This document shows, piece by piece, positions 41,438 through 53,713 of a stretch of DNA of 64,000 nucleotides (positions are counted from its first letter, which is position 1; each line of letters opens with the position of its first letter). The position numbers and the translations under genes were made by a program. The DNA comes from Ichthyophthirius multifiliis. Lineage: Eukaryota > Ciliophora > Oligohymenophorea > Hymenostomatida. The notes under the pieces were generated by a model. It was not told the origin of the DNA. It did not search any database and was given only the letters and a program-made list of their open reading frames with translations. The DNA is taken from contig NW_004086103.1 in assembly GCF_000220395.1 (NCBI RefSeq), forward strand, positions 1 through 64,000. The letters run 5' to 3'.

Positions 41438-42136
41438 TATTTATTATTTATTAAATTTGCTGTAAATATAAAATGATTATAGAACCAAGCTAAAAATAAA
41501 ACTTAGTTTTGCGAAATAGTTTTTTTATTTTTAAATAATAAAATTTTATTTTGCTTATTTTATTGATTAGAATTATTATAAATTTATATTTATTAACTTG
41601 TCAAATAAGAAAATATTTATTGAATTCTTATTTTAATCTATTTCGATTATTAAAAATTAATTAAAATTCACAACTTAATAATAATTTCTTTAAGTAGATA
41701 ATATTATATAATATCTTAAATAATATTAAAAAGAAAAAAAAAATGCAAATATTATTAATATTACATAAAATTAAATTTTTATTACCTAAAAAATTTAATA
41801 CTAATAATTTTAATTTTTAAATATTAAATATTTATTAAATTTAATAAAGAAAATGTTCAATTATTTGATTTTATTCTATCTTATAATACTTAAAAAAATA
41901 TTATATTTTCAAAAAAAAAATATATATATATTAAATATATAAATAAAATTTTATATATTTAGTAAAAGAAAAAAAAAAAAAAAAATATTCTTTTATTCAT
42001 ATAATTTAATAAAAAAAATTAATTTAGAAAGTTATATGTTTTATTTAAAAAAAATATAATATTAAAATATTATGTATATACAAATATTTTTTTAAAAAAA
42101 ATTAAAAACAAAATAAAGAAATTAAAATAAAATAAA
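41438..42136. other. Divergent AT-rich intergenic region
   Basis: Between the 5' ends of the CDPK and kinesin genes, so both promoters are expected here. Poly-A runs at about 41,968-41,986; no recognisable motif and no gene. Confidence 0.5.
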
Positions 42137-43803
42137 ATGAATAATAAATAAAGTATAAAAACCATCAAAAAGGATAAACAATAGTTAAGCTAACCAAAAA
42201 AATAAGAAAAGTTAGGCTTAAATTCTAACTTACCATTAAAACAATAAAATAACAAATAAAAGCAAAATTAATAATTATATGATTAAGCCTAAAATTAAAC
42301 CTTAAAATAGCAAAATTAACAATAAAATCAAGCAAATACATTAGATTCACCATCAACGCATTCTTCTTTAAAATCCGATAAATCAATAAATAATATTAAT
42401 GTATAAAATATATAATAATAAGATTATAGTGGAGGAGAAAGTGTAAAAGTTGTATTAAGAATAAGACCTATGAATACAATAGAAAAATAAAGAGGAGATG
42501 AATATTGTATAAAATTAATGGGTGATAATTAAGTTTAGATATAATAAAAGTAAAAATAAAACTGAAATCGTATATGCAAATATTTTTTTTCATAAAAAAA
42601 GGGGACAAGTAAAAAGTTATGATTACAATTAAGTTTTGGCTGAAAATTGTACTTAAAGTGAAGCATTTTTAAAATGTGGATGTGCAGTAATAATAATATA
42701 GAATATAATAATAATAGAAATTATATATATATATATATATAAAAAAAAAGGGATTATTATAAAGCGCTCTAGATGGGTATTCAGCTACTATATTTGCCTA
42801 TGGATAAACAGGCTCAGGCAAAACCTATACTATGGCAGGTGCTGAAGAGAAACTTTGTACAGAAGTATATGTTTCAGATGAAACTGAAGGAATTATTCCT
42901 AGGGCCGTTCGTTATTTATGGTAGGCAATGGTTTAAAGACAAGAGCAATTTTATGTAAAAGCAAGTTTTACAGAAATTTATAATGAATAATTAAGGGATT
43001 TATTAAATCCTTCTTCAGGTATTTTACATTGTAGATGGAATGTCAAAAATGGTTTTTTTGTTGAAGATTTGATGATTGTAGAGTGTACTAATGTAGATGA
43101 TATGATAGCTGTATTACATGAAGGAATGAAAAACCGGTATTTTTATTTATAAAAAAAATTAAATATTTCTTTTTCAAGAAAGACTGGTGCACATGAACTT
43201 AATAAAGATTCAAGTCGTTCTCATTCGATTTTGACTATTTATTTGATTTCTGAACTTGTAAATGGAGATTAAACAATGAAAAGATACGGAAAACTGTCCT
43301 TTGTAGATCTTGCAGGGAGTGAAAGGTTAAAGGAGTCGAAGTCTTAAGGTGATATGATTAAAGAAACAGGGAATATTAATAAGTCTTTATTTACTTTAGG
43401 GAAAGTTATTTAGGCTTTATCGGATAAAAAAGCTAAGTAACCTTATGTGCCTTATAGAGATTCTAAATTGACTATGCTTCTTATGGATAGTTTAGGAGGA
43501 ACTGCTAAGGCTTTAATGATTGCGTGTATTTCACCTTCTGGGGCTTATTTCGAAGAGACTTTGTCTACTATGAATTATGCGGCTAGGACTATGAATATTA
43601 AAAATAAGCCTGTTATTTCGGTATTTTTAAAATTTTTTAAGGCTTTTTTTTTAAGTTATTTTTTTTTTTAGATGGATTAAAAGGATTAAATTATATATAA
43701 TTTGTAAAAAGAAATCGAATTATTAAAAATGGAAAATTAATATTTGAGAGAATAATTATCAAGGTATTTTTAAAAATATATGATTTTTTTGTTAATATTA
43801 TAT

Positions 43804-43863
<60 letters not shown>

Positions 43864-44655
43864 TATTTTTATAAAAAGAGTTAGTAATGGATTACCTATT
43901 GAAATTCCTAGTTTTAAAAATAAAAATATATTGCCTCCTTTATCCTAAAATAATAAGAATGTAACTTCAAGGCCTATGTCTAATTAGGGAATGGAAATAC
44001 CTATAAACAAAGTATTTATTTATTTATTTTTGTTTAAAAAAAAAAAAAGATAATATAAGAATATTAATATGAATTAAATAGAATAAAAAATGAAAATGAG
44101 GAATTAAGAAATGCAAGAGAACATGCAGAAAAAAGTTATTATATAGCGATGAATAATAATAATGCTTTATAAATCAAATTAGAAAATTTGGGTTTTTTTT
44201 TTTCTTATTTATTTATTTATTTAAATAATTTTTTTATTTAAATGTAAATATAGAAAAGGTGTTTATTGGAAATCCTATAAATAAAGGAGATATTGCGAAA
44301 GAAAAAATGAGCTAAGATTATATGGCTTCTGCTTTAATGTTAGAAAATAGTGAACTTAAAAAAAGAATTATAGAATTAGAAAATAAGAATATTGAGTTTT
44401 AGAATATTATTAAAAAAAATCTTAATGGAGCTACAGGATCTTCTTCAGCTGAAGATTTATATGAAATTATGCAATTAAAATAAGTATAATTTTATATTTA
44501 TTTTATTATTTAATATCATTTTTGTTTTTGTTTTTGTTTTTTTTTAGTAAAATTAAATACTTTAATAAAGAGTAGAATTTCTTTAAACGCGAGAAAAAGA
44601 TTTGCTAGAAAGCTTAATTAAATAATAAAAATAACAATAAAAAAACGATTATTGA
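42137..44655 (+). CDS. Kinesin motor protein, N-terminal motor
   Basis: Microtubule motor. Nine exons: 42,137-42,549, 42,602-42,686, 42,751-43,136, 43,179-43,620, 43,672-43,763, 43,879-44,011, 44,050-44,191, 44,254-44,483, 44,548-44,655. A Gln/Lys/Asn-rich leader precedes [10 protein letters not shown]. Motor motifs: [19 protein letters not shown] (P-loop), [22 protein letters not shown] (switch I), [13 protein letters not shown] (switch II), [10 protein letters not shown], and [19 protein letters not shown]. The rest is predicted coiled coil ([47 protein letters not shown]). The protein is short (about 680 residues) with no obvious cargo domain. Exon 6 is Pro/Asn-rich linker. Intron 5 carries a large TA repeat. 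Subfamily not assigned; the long leader and early coiled coil would fit several N-kinesins. Confidence 0.9.
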
Positions 44656-45112
44656 TATTAATATTAAATGTATATATATTTATTTATAGTTTTATTTTTA
44701 AAAATAAATAAATAATTAATAAAATATATTAAAAATACATATTTTATATAGTTATTATTTTCTTGTGTTTATTAAATATTTTTTTTTCCCCTTTTATATA
44801 TTCAATATAGTAAAATTAAAAAAATTAAATTAATTAATATATATAAGAGATAAATAAACTGAAATATTGATAAAATTAACATACTTTTTTATTTTTATTT
44901 TAAAAAAAAAAAAAAACAATAAAACATATCTATAATAAATATTAAAAATAGACAGATTACTTTTTTTTTAAAAATAAAATTAAATATATAAATTTTCTAA
45001 AATTTATAATGTAAATGTCATTTTTATATTTTTTTAAGAGATTTATAAATTAATTTGCATTATCGATTTTAATATTTACATAAAATAAAATAACTAAATA
45101 ATTAAAAAAAAT
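44656..45112. other. AT-rich intergenic region
   Basis: Spacer between two plus-strand genes; A/T runs only, no gene seen. Confidence 0.5.
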
Positions 45113-47830
45113 ATGTAGAATTTTAAATTGGGAATTAAAATGGAATTCGATCTAGAGTATGATTTTTAAAATGCAAAATTAATCGGATAAGGTTCTTTTG
45201 GTAGTGTATATCGTTGTATTTCACGTTATGATCGGAAAGAATGGGCAATAAAAATTATAGAAGTACCAAATCATCCCGAATATAAATAACAGGCAGAAAA
45301 TGAGATAGTAATATACCAATAAATAGGCTAACATCCAAATATAATATAGATAAAATAAATATATAGTTGGACAAATGCACTCACTTAGAAATTTGTAGTT
45401 GCATTAGTATAAGAATTAGCGGAAAAAGGGTTTGAAAAAGACATTTAATAACATTTAAAAGAAAATAAAAGATATACAGACTAAGAAATATTAAATTTTA
45501 TATAATAAGCGGTGGAAGGTTTATATTTTTTATGGAAAAAATAAATTTTTCATAGAGATATAAAACCTGAAAATATGCTTATATAAAACAATAAAATTAA
45601 GTTAACTGATTTTGGAGTATCAAAAATACTTAATAAAGAAAGGAAAAAATCTTATTATTTAAATACAATTGCTGGTACTCCGCTTTTTTTAAGTCCTAGA
45701 TTATGGGAAAAATATATAAAAAGAAGTGAATTTAAAGTGATCCATGATATGTAAAAATCCGATATTTTTAGTCTAGGACTATCTTTTTTATAAGCAGTAC
45801 TTTTCCTTTCTAATTAATAAATTTCAGGAATGAACTAGGAAGGGGGAGAGGTGAAGATTTTGAATTTTTTGAAGTAGATTTAATCAAATAAACTAAGAAG
45901 AATTCTTTAATTAATGCTTCTGCATGATGAAAGTAAAAGAATTGATTATGAAGGCATTTCGAAGTTATTAAATTTAGCTGAATAGGATTTTGCAGTTAAT
46001 TTTTAGTAATAATAATAAATTTTTGTTCAGGAATAAAAAATATTTATAAATGAATGTTTTAAACATGGGAAAATGATTGAATTTTTTTGCGATAAAAATG
46101 GTTGTTTTGAAAGCCTGTGTAGTGGATGTAAACAAAATCATATTTAAGAACATTAGTAATTTGTCATTGGATATAGTGAGGCAGTTAAAAAATATGTAGA
46201 AGCGAATGAAGCTAGGAATTTTTATATTAAAAATAAGCAAATTGCGGAAGGGTAAATGATTTAGAAATTAGGAAAATGGCAATAAATATTAAAAGATACT
46301 ATGCCTAGAATGGCTAATGAATTTAAGAAGTGTATTGAGACAGTTTTCGATAAGGTTAGTATTGAAATTAATAATAAAGTGATATAAAATAGGAAAGAAA
46401 TAGAAAACATAGTCAGAAATATGAAAGGAGATGATGATATTTTGAATGATAATATAGGGAAGTTTAGAAATTAATAATAAGGATAGTTTATTTATTTGTA
46501 GATTTTAGCTAAAAACTTTGCGGACAATTTTTAGAAAGGATAAAATTATGAAAAGAAATTGAAAGATATTTAAAGTTAGGGAAGTGAGATTTTTTAAAAT
46601 TTGGATTTTTTATAAAATAGCTTTAATTGTTTGTTGGGATAATATTAAAAATAAGTATAAAATATTATCCAAAATTTCTTTATTGAAACCTTTTAAGAAG
46701 AAAAAAAAAAAAAAAGTAATGGAGAAGACATTAATAATCATTTTTAATAATTAAATAAAAATTAAATATAAAAATTATAAATTAATAAAAATATAATTTA
46801 AGAATAATGTATAAATAATACTTAATTTAGTTAATAAAAATAAACTAAAAATCTTAAAGTCTAAAAAGAAATATATAAATCTAATTTACTTAAAGAAGCC
46901 TTACATTTTTAAGTTTCTAAAGAAAAAAACTTCCTTTTGATAACATAATTAGACTCAAAAATACTTAAAGTAACCCTCGAAACCGATTAAATAATACAAG
47001 AAATATAATCTTAAAGCACTTTGAATTGCGGACTAGTTTTAGAATCATAAAAAAAGGTAGTTTATGGCACTACCGATGGAAAAATTCTACTTTTTGATCC
47101 AATAAATTGCTAATTTTTGCCTTAATAATGTAATTAAGGTTAAGGACATATAAGGGGAGTTTCATGCATATATGAATTTATAAAAAACAAGAAAGTTTTA
47201 ACAGGATCATTGGTAGGTGATATAATATTATGGAATATAGAAAATTTTTAATAAGAGTTTTAGTTTTAGAATATACACTATGGAGAAGTTAAGGGAATAA
47301 TAAGTTTATAAATATCAAGTTCATAATAATATATTGTTTCAGTAGGAATCGATAAATATATAATTGTTACTGACGTTTAAAAAAAAAATTGTGTTTAGAA
47401 AAAAAGTAGTTGCCATTCAGGATGGATTATTGGAATAAAAAAAATAAAATAAAATTGTTTTTGTACTGTGGGAAATGATGGGTAGTTTATAATTTGGAAT
47501 TTTGATTTTATATAGAAAGATTTTTTAGTTTTGAAAGAATTTAAAGGTAGTAGTAATGGAAATATTAGATGCTTTGATTTTTTGGAAAAATTCAATGCAG
47601 TCATATTGGGAGATGATAAGGGATTCTTTTAAATTTTAGAGTGTAATAATTTTAATGAAATTGCAAATAATTAGGGAAATTTAGTAAGGAATGTTAAATA
47701 GGTTCTTTTTGTTAATTATTAGGTTTATAGTTGTGATATTTTTAGTGTTTTTAAATGGAGTATAGATGGTTTTGAGGATACTATGAGAAAAACTAAAAAA
47801 TAATGCAATTAAAAATGTAATATTTTTTGA
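45113..47830 (+). CDS. Protein kinase / B-box / coiled-coil / WD40 fusion protein
   Basis: Intronless 905-residue frame, ATG 45,113 to TGA 47,828-47,830. Residues about 15-290 are a kinase: IGQGSFGSVYRC (Gly loop), WAIKII (lysine), IFHRDIKPENML (catalytic loop), LTDFGVSK (DFG). The usual APE is replaced by SPRLWE. About residues 305-345 form a B-box zinc finger: CFKHGKMIEFFC, then LCSGC, then HIQEH. A long coiled coil follows (about 350-560). The C-terminal third is a WD40-type propeller: YGTTDGKILLFD, VLTGSLVGDIILWNIEN, YIVSVGIDKYIIVTD, CTVGNDGQFIIWNFD, AVILGDDKGFFQILE. This is a TRIM-like B-box/coiled-coil core flanked by a kinase and a propeller. It is probably a scaffold-linked kinase; partners are unknown. 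An ATG at 45,140 would also serve as start. Confidence 0.88.
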
Positions 47831-48531
47831 GTTTTTAATTAATTATTAATATTATTTATTTTCAATATATTATTTTAAAATAAGTTTTTTTTTTTTTTTT
47901 TTTTAAATAAAATTATAAAGTAAAATCTATATAAAATATTATTTAATTTTTTATTACTGATATATATCGAAAGAAAATATTGAAGAAAATATTGTGTATT
48001 ATATTTATTCAATAATTATATATATTAAATATAAGAAACTAAATAATATGAATATTATATATATAATATTTTTTATAAATAAATTTAATAATGTTTGCAA
48101 TTTTTTTAATTCATATAAACTATAATACTTTTAAATATATTATTATTAGTATTATATTCAATAGTAATATATAAAAATTTACATATAGATTTTAGAAAAT
48201 TTAGCAATTTAAAATTGTATTTAAGTTAAAATATTATTATTATTTTTTTAAAGAAAAGTTTAAATAAATATGAAATTTTATTTAATATGAAATATAATTT
48301 TTTGGACAATATATATAAATAAAAAAAATATTAATAATTTAATTTTTTTTTTTTAAATTAAAATAAATAAATTATATATATTAATTTTAAAGATATTAAA
48401 TTTATAATAATAAATTATATACAAAATATATAAAATATTAATTAATATACAAATAAATAATAATAATATATATATTTAATTTATATATATACATGGATAT
48501 TTATATTAAATAAAATAAAAATATACATAAT
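47831..48531. other. Convergent AT-rich spacer
   Basis: Between the 3' ends of the kinase fusion gene and the minus-strand B-box gene. T19-type and TATA runs only; no gene seen. Confidence 0.5.
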
Positions 48532-51500
48532 TCATTTATAATGAATAATTTATCCATTTTCTAAAATAACAATTAATTATTAATCAATAAAGAGAGTTTT
48601 AAATACATTACTGTCGTTTTTTTAAAGATGATAAAAATTAGATTGCACTTATTTATTTTTCATATAAGTAAATCCAACCTCTTTTTTATTTGAACTTAAG
48701 AAAGGCAAGAAAAACTATCTATTGGCAACTTAAGTGTTACAATATTAGAAAACAATATCGTTTAAATATTACTAAATCATACTATTATTTTCAAACTTAA
48801 AGTTTTTATAAATACTGACATAAAACTATATAAAAGTTTTCATATTATTAAATATAAGTTGACTATTTTAAGTTTAAATATCAAAATTTAACTCATAATT
48901 TTAAATGGTTTTATCCTTAATAGGATCATATATTATAAAATTAACAAATTTGGTTGTTTCTTTTTTTTAGTAGAATAAATAGGTCTTATTTCCTATTAAA
49001 ATTTTATCAATAAATATAGATTAGCCTCTAATAGAAATTTATTTAACAATTTTTCTTTAACTCAAATTATAGAATGTAACTCTTGTTTTTTTTGACAACA
49101 TTTAAACAGCCTTTTATCGATTGTCACAAATTACAAGAGTGCTAGAGTTTATCAAAAATATATTTTTAATAATATATTCGTTCTTTATTTATTATTAAAG
49201 ATTTAATAAATTACATCCATTAAGGAAATTAATTTTATATATTTAGATTGTTTTTGTATTGTTAATTTTAGCAATTCTTTACGAATCTAATTAAAATATA
49301 GGCAAGTCAATACTATTATAATTGATAGACTCATTTTATGATATTTAAATACTTTCTTCTTAGTTACCAAGGCTTTATTCATTTAAGACAGTAAGTTCTT
49401 TTTCTTATTTTTTAAAATTCTAATCACATACGAAATCATTAAACAAATTCTTATTATAATTTTATATTAAATTTAAATTTTATATATATAATTACTTGCA
49501 TCATTTAGCCTTTTTGATTTTACTCATAGTATAAATTTTTTTGTTTATCATTTTAGAAAACGGAACTTTTTTTCTATACTTATTCGTTAAATATATTAAA
49601 ATGAGTTTATTAATGATTATTATGAGAATTAAATACATCTTTATGCTAATTATTTTAATGAAATATGTTAGTTTATTAATCATTATTACGAGAAATAATA
49701 AAACCTTTTTTCTTTTAACATTAATCGAATGTAATATTTTATTAATGAGACTAAATAGACTTTTTTTTCTATTCCATTTATTATTATATACTATTTTATT
49801 GGTCATAAGAAAAATTCTAATCTTTTTTATTTAATAATTCATTACTTATATTAAATAGATCAGCACTTAGATCTTGAAGAAATTAACGAGGAATATTATA
49901 ATTATTTTTCTCTACTTATTAATCAAACCTACTTTATTATGATTATTAGCTGTTGTTACGAATAATAATAGAGTCTTGTTTCTATAGATTATTACTAAAT
50001 CTATTATTTTATTGATTATTATTATTAGTAAGAATAGAATGTCTTTACTATTTTATATTATTTTATTAGTCATTATTTAAATTTTTTTCTCTTAATTGTC
50101 TATTTAAATTATCATCAAATTCTTTAATCATCTTCTGATGATTATCATTTTATCTTTTCTCACAATATTTATCAAAATTACCTTATTTATACTTATCATT
50201 AATACTATTGGAATCTTGCTTTTCAGCTTATTTATTAAAAATACTATCTTATTGATTACTATCTTGTGAATTAATAGAATTAATTTAGTCAATTTTTTGA
50301 TTTTATTATTGGTTATTATTATTATGAGAATTAATATTATTCTTTTTCTATAGATTATTATTAAATCTATTATTTTATTGATTATTATTCCTACGAAGAA
50401 TAGAATATATTTACTATATATATTTATTATTTATATTATTTTATTAGTCACTATTTAAATTTTTTTCTCTTAATTGTCTATTTAAATTATCATCAAATTC
50501 TTTAATCATCTTCTGATGATTATCATTTTATCTTTTCTCACAATATTTATCAAAATTACCTTATTTATACTTATCATTAATACTATTGGAATCTTGCTTT
50601 TCAGCTTATTTATTAAAAATACTATCTTATTGATTACTATCTTGTGAATTAATAGAATTTTTTTAGTCAAATTTTTTATTTTATTATTGATTATTATTAT
50701 TATGTGAATTAATAGAATCTTTATTTTCATCTTATTTTTTAAATAAACTAAATTTAGATTATTACTAGTTCTAATTATAGCTAGTTGAATCTTTTTTTTA
50801 AACTTATATACTAAATAGACTATTTTATTGAAAATCATCTTATTTTTTCTATACAAATTCATCAAATTTATTATTTTATTATTGTTGATTATCATGAGAA
50901 TTAATATTATTTATTATATTATCTTATTTATCAAATATATTAATATAAGGAGAAGATTATTTATTATTCACACTATGTTTATTGCTATCGTTTCCTTGTA
51001 TTTATTTATCAAATATATTAATTTATTAATTATTATGAGAATTAATAGAATTTTTTCTATCGTCTTATTTTTTAAATAAACTAAATTTATTTTATTTCGA
51101 ATTCTAATGAGAACTATTATATGAGTCTTTTTTTTCAGATTATTTATTGATTATAATATTATCAATTTAACTAATTAAATATTTTTATTATGCAAGTCTA
51201 TCAAGTTTATTAATTTATTATTAATGATTATCATTAGAATTAATAGAGCCTTAATTATTGTCTTGTCTTTTAAATATATTAATGTGAGGTTTTTGTTGAT
51301 TTTCATTAGAACTGATAGGGACTTTGTTCTCGCCATAACTATTAAATATACTATTTATTTTATTGCTATCATTATTAGAATTAATAAAGTCTTTTTTCAT
51401 TACATATTCATCAAGTGTTTTATTTTACTAATTATTATAACTAGAATTAATAATAAGGCTTAATTTATTATCTTATTTATTAAATGTATTAAAGTTAACT

Positions 51501-52660
51501 TATTAACGATTCCCTTTAGGGCTATTGTAACTAATTTTATCAACTTATTAATTAATGTTATCTTATTTGCTATTTTAATTAGAATATTAATTAAATATGT
51601 TTATATTAGGTTATTGAAAATCATCAGTAGAATTTCTTTATTCCTCTTATCTATTAAATATAGTAAAATTTGTTTATTAAAGATTTCTTTATGTAATATT
51701 TTAATCATCTTAATCAAATTTTTTATTATGAAAAATATTATTTTAATTTTGTTGATTATTGTTATGAAAATAAATAGAATTTTTTTTCTTACTTTATCTA
51801 TTAAATATATTAAAGTGGTGGTTTTATTAACTGTTTTTGTGAGGACTAATTATTGGTTCTATTTATAATTCAGTTCTTCCATAAAAAGTATCTTATAAAA
51901 GGATATCATTATTTGTTTTGCCAATATATACTCTTTAAGAGTACATTTTAACAATATATTTATCAATAATATCATATAAAGCAATGCATAATCCAAAAGT
52001 CTTATTACTAAAACCAATAAGTATATATTTAGTATTTAAAGGAATAACATTATACAATATGTCTATTTTTCTATGCATTAATGCATTATAATATTCAGGT
52101 TTAAGTTAAAAGTTTATGAATTTATTTAAAGGAAAAAATTATTAATTATTTTATTAAAATTATGTTTCCATTTAAAAAATAAAATTTTTAGAAATATCTA
52201 TTAACTTTTTATTAATATATAATTTAATACAATTAATGATTTATTATTATGATTAAGATTATTAATCCTCTAAATTTATATCTTTCTTAAAAAATCTACT
52301 TAAATGTTATTAATATTTATCCCCATATTCTTACTTAAGTATTTATATATTGGATTAAAGGATTTCATTTTCCTTAAAAATTTTATATTCAAAAGCGAAA
52401 TCAAAAAACTCTTTCTTTATTGTTTCTTGATCAAGTAATAGATGATTACAATGATTCTATTTAATACATTCTCCACATAGTAAATATTTAGGTTTATTTT
52501 GATTTGTTTAAATATTACATAGAGAATTTAAACACATATATTTAGATATTTAAGAATGATTATCACAAGAAACTTCCGACTAGCATATAAAAAATAAATA
52601 TAGGTCAGAAACTATTTTAAATTTTAAAGATTATATGTCTTTTTTAAATAAATTATTCAT
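48532..52660 (-). CDS. B-box, Asn/Gln-rich repeat protein
   Basis: Minus strand, ATG 52,660 to TGA 48,532, with one intron at 49,420-49,495 (76 bp); 1,350 residues. A 33-bp in-frame GT...AG stretch at 52,580-52,612 could be a second intron. Near the N-terminus is a B-box-like finger: CDNH, YMCLNSLC, LLCGEC, HCNH, followed by a coiled-coil-like region. The middle (about 49,560-51,880) is made of imperfect repeats built on NIFNKQ / NSINSHNNNQQ, rich in Asn, Gln, Ser, Asp. Within it a unit of about 366-378 bp is nearly perfectly duplicated (near 49,980-50,345 and 50,346-50,715). The C-terminal 290 residues look beta-rich (TRVTFYNLSQRKIVKQISIR), possibly a degenerate propeller. The positive-strand frames here are shadows. 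Function unknown; likely a scaffold. Confidence 0.8.
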
Positions 52661-53713
52661 TTTTTTTGTTTAAAAATATTTTGTTTTATTATTATTAAAT
52701 TATAATTATGATTATAAATTTCATTTTATTTTAATAATTAATAAATAAGATTTAGTAGACTATAAATTTATTTATTTTTTATTATTATTAGAGAAAAAAA
52801 AAATAGAATAAAAAAAAAAAAAAATTAGAAAAAAAAAAAAAAAAACAATTTAAAAAAAAAAAAAAAAAAAAAAATTTTTAGAAAAAAAAATAAAAAAATT
52901 TTAGAAAAATAAAAAATTTAGAAAAATAAAAAATTTTAGAAAAAAAAAAAAAATTAGAAAAAAAAATAAAAAATTTAGCTTTAATTAGTAAATAAGAAAA
53001 AAAAACAATAAAAAATTAATAATAATTTTTTAATTATTTATTAAAAAAAAAACAATATAATATATAAAAATAAAAATTTATTTAATTTTTTTTGTTTTTT
53101 TTGTTTTTTTAAATAAATTATATAGATGCTTATTTTTATTACAAAATAAAATATATTATTTATATTAAAAACAATAATTAATAAATTATAAATTTATTTC
53201 TTTTTTAACAATACAATTATAATATTCGTAGATTAAAGGATTAATATATTTATTGGAATATCAAATTTTCTATAATTTATAATCAATATAATATATAATT
53301 TATTTATTTATAAATGCTTAGCAAATTTTTATATTTAATTTATATTGATTATTGCTATTTTAGTATTTATTTATTACATTTTATATTTATTTTAGGGTAA
53401 TAAAAATGAGATATTCATAAAATCGGTATTTAATTTCATAAATAATAATAATTTTATTATATAACTATCATTTACATAATAAATAATTAATTAATATAAT
53501 TTTTTATATTTAAGTTATAAATATATTTTTTTGTTTTAATAAAATAGAAGAAAATTTACTTTTATAAACAATTATTTTAAAATTTACAAAAAATAAAATA
53601 TTAAAAACCTATTAAAATTTTAAACAATAAAATTAATTTAATTTTTATTAATAAAATATATATATTATATATATATATATTTTATTTTATAAGTTTTTAA
53701 ATAAAATTAAAAA
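52661..53713. repeat. Intergenic A-rich low-complexity tract
   Basis: 52,785-53,000 is an A-rich tract with degenerate short units (TTTAGAAAAATAAAAAA-like, at least six copies) and poly-A runs up to about 20. The remainder is ordinary A/T-rich spacer between two divergent gene starts. Confidence 0.7.

Noticed and set aside
42773-42958. 61-aa ORF starting [12 protein letters not shown]
   Set aside because: Out-of-frame shadow over the kinesin P-loop exon; the true frame reads FAYGQTGSGKT.
49501-51868. Many hydrophobic Ile/Leu-rich plus-strand ORFs
   Set aside because: They are antisense shadows of the Asn/Gln-rich minus-strand gene: AAT/CAA/TAA codons read backward as ATT/TTG/TTA.
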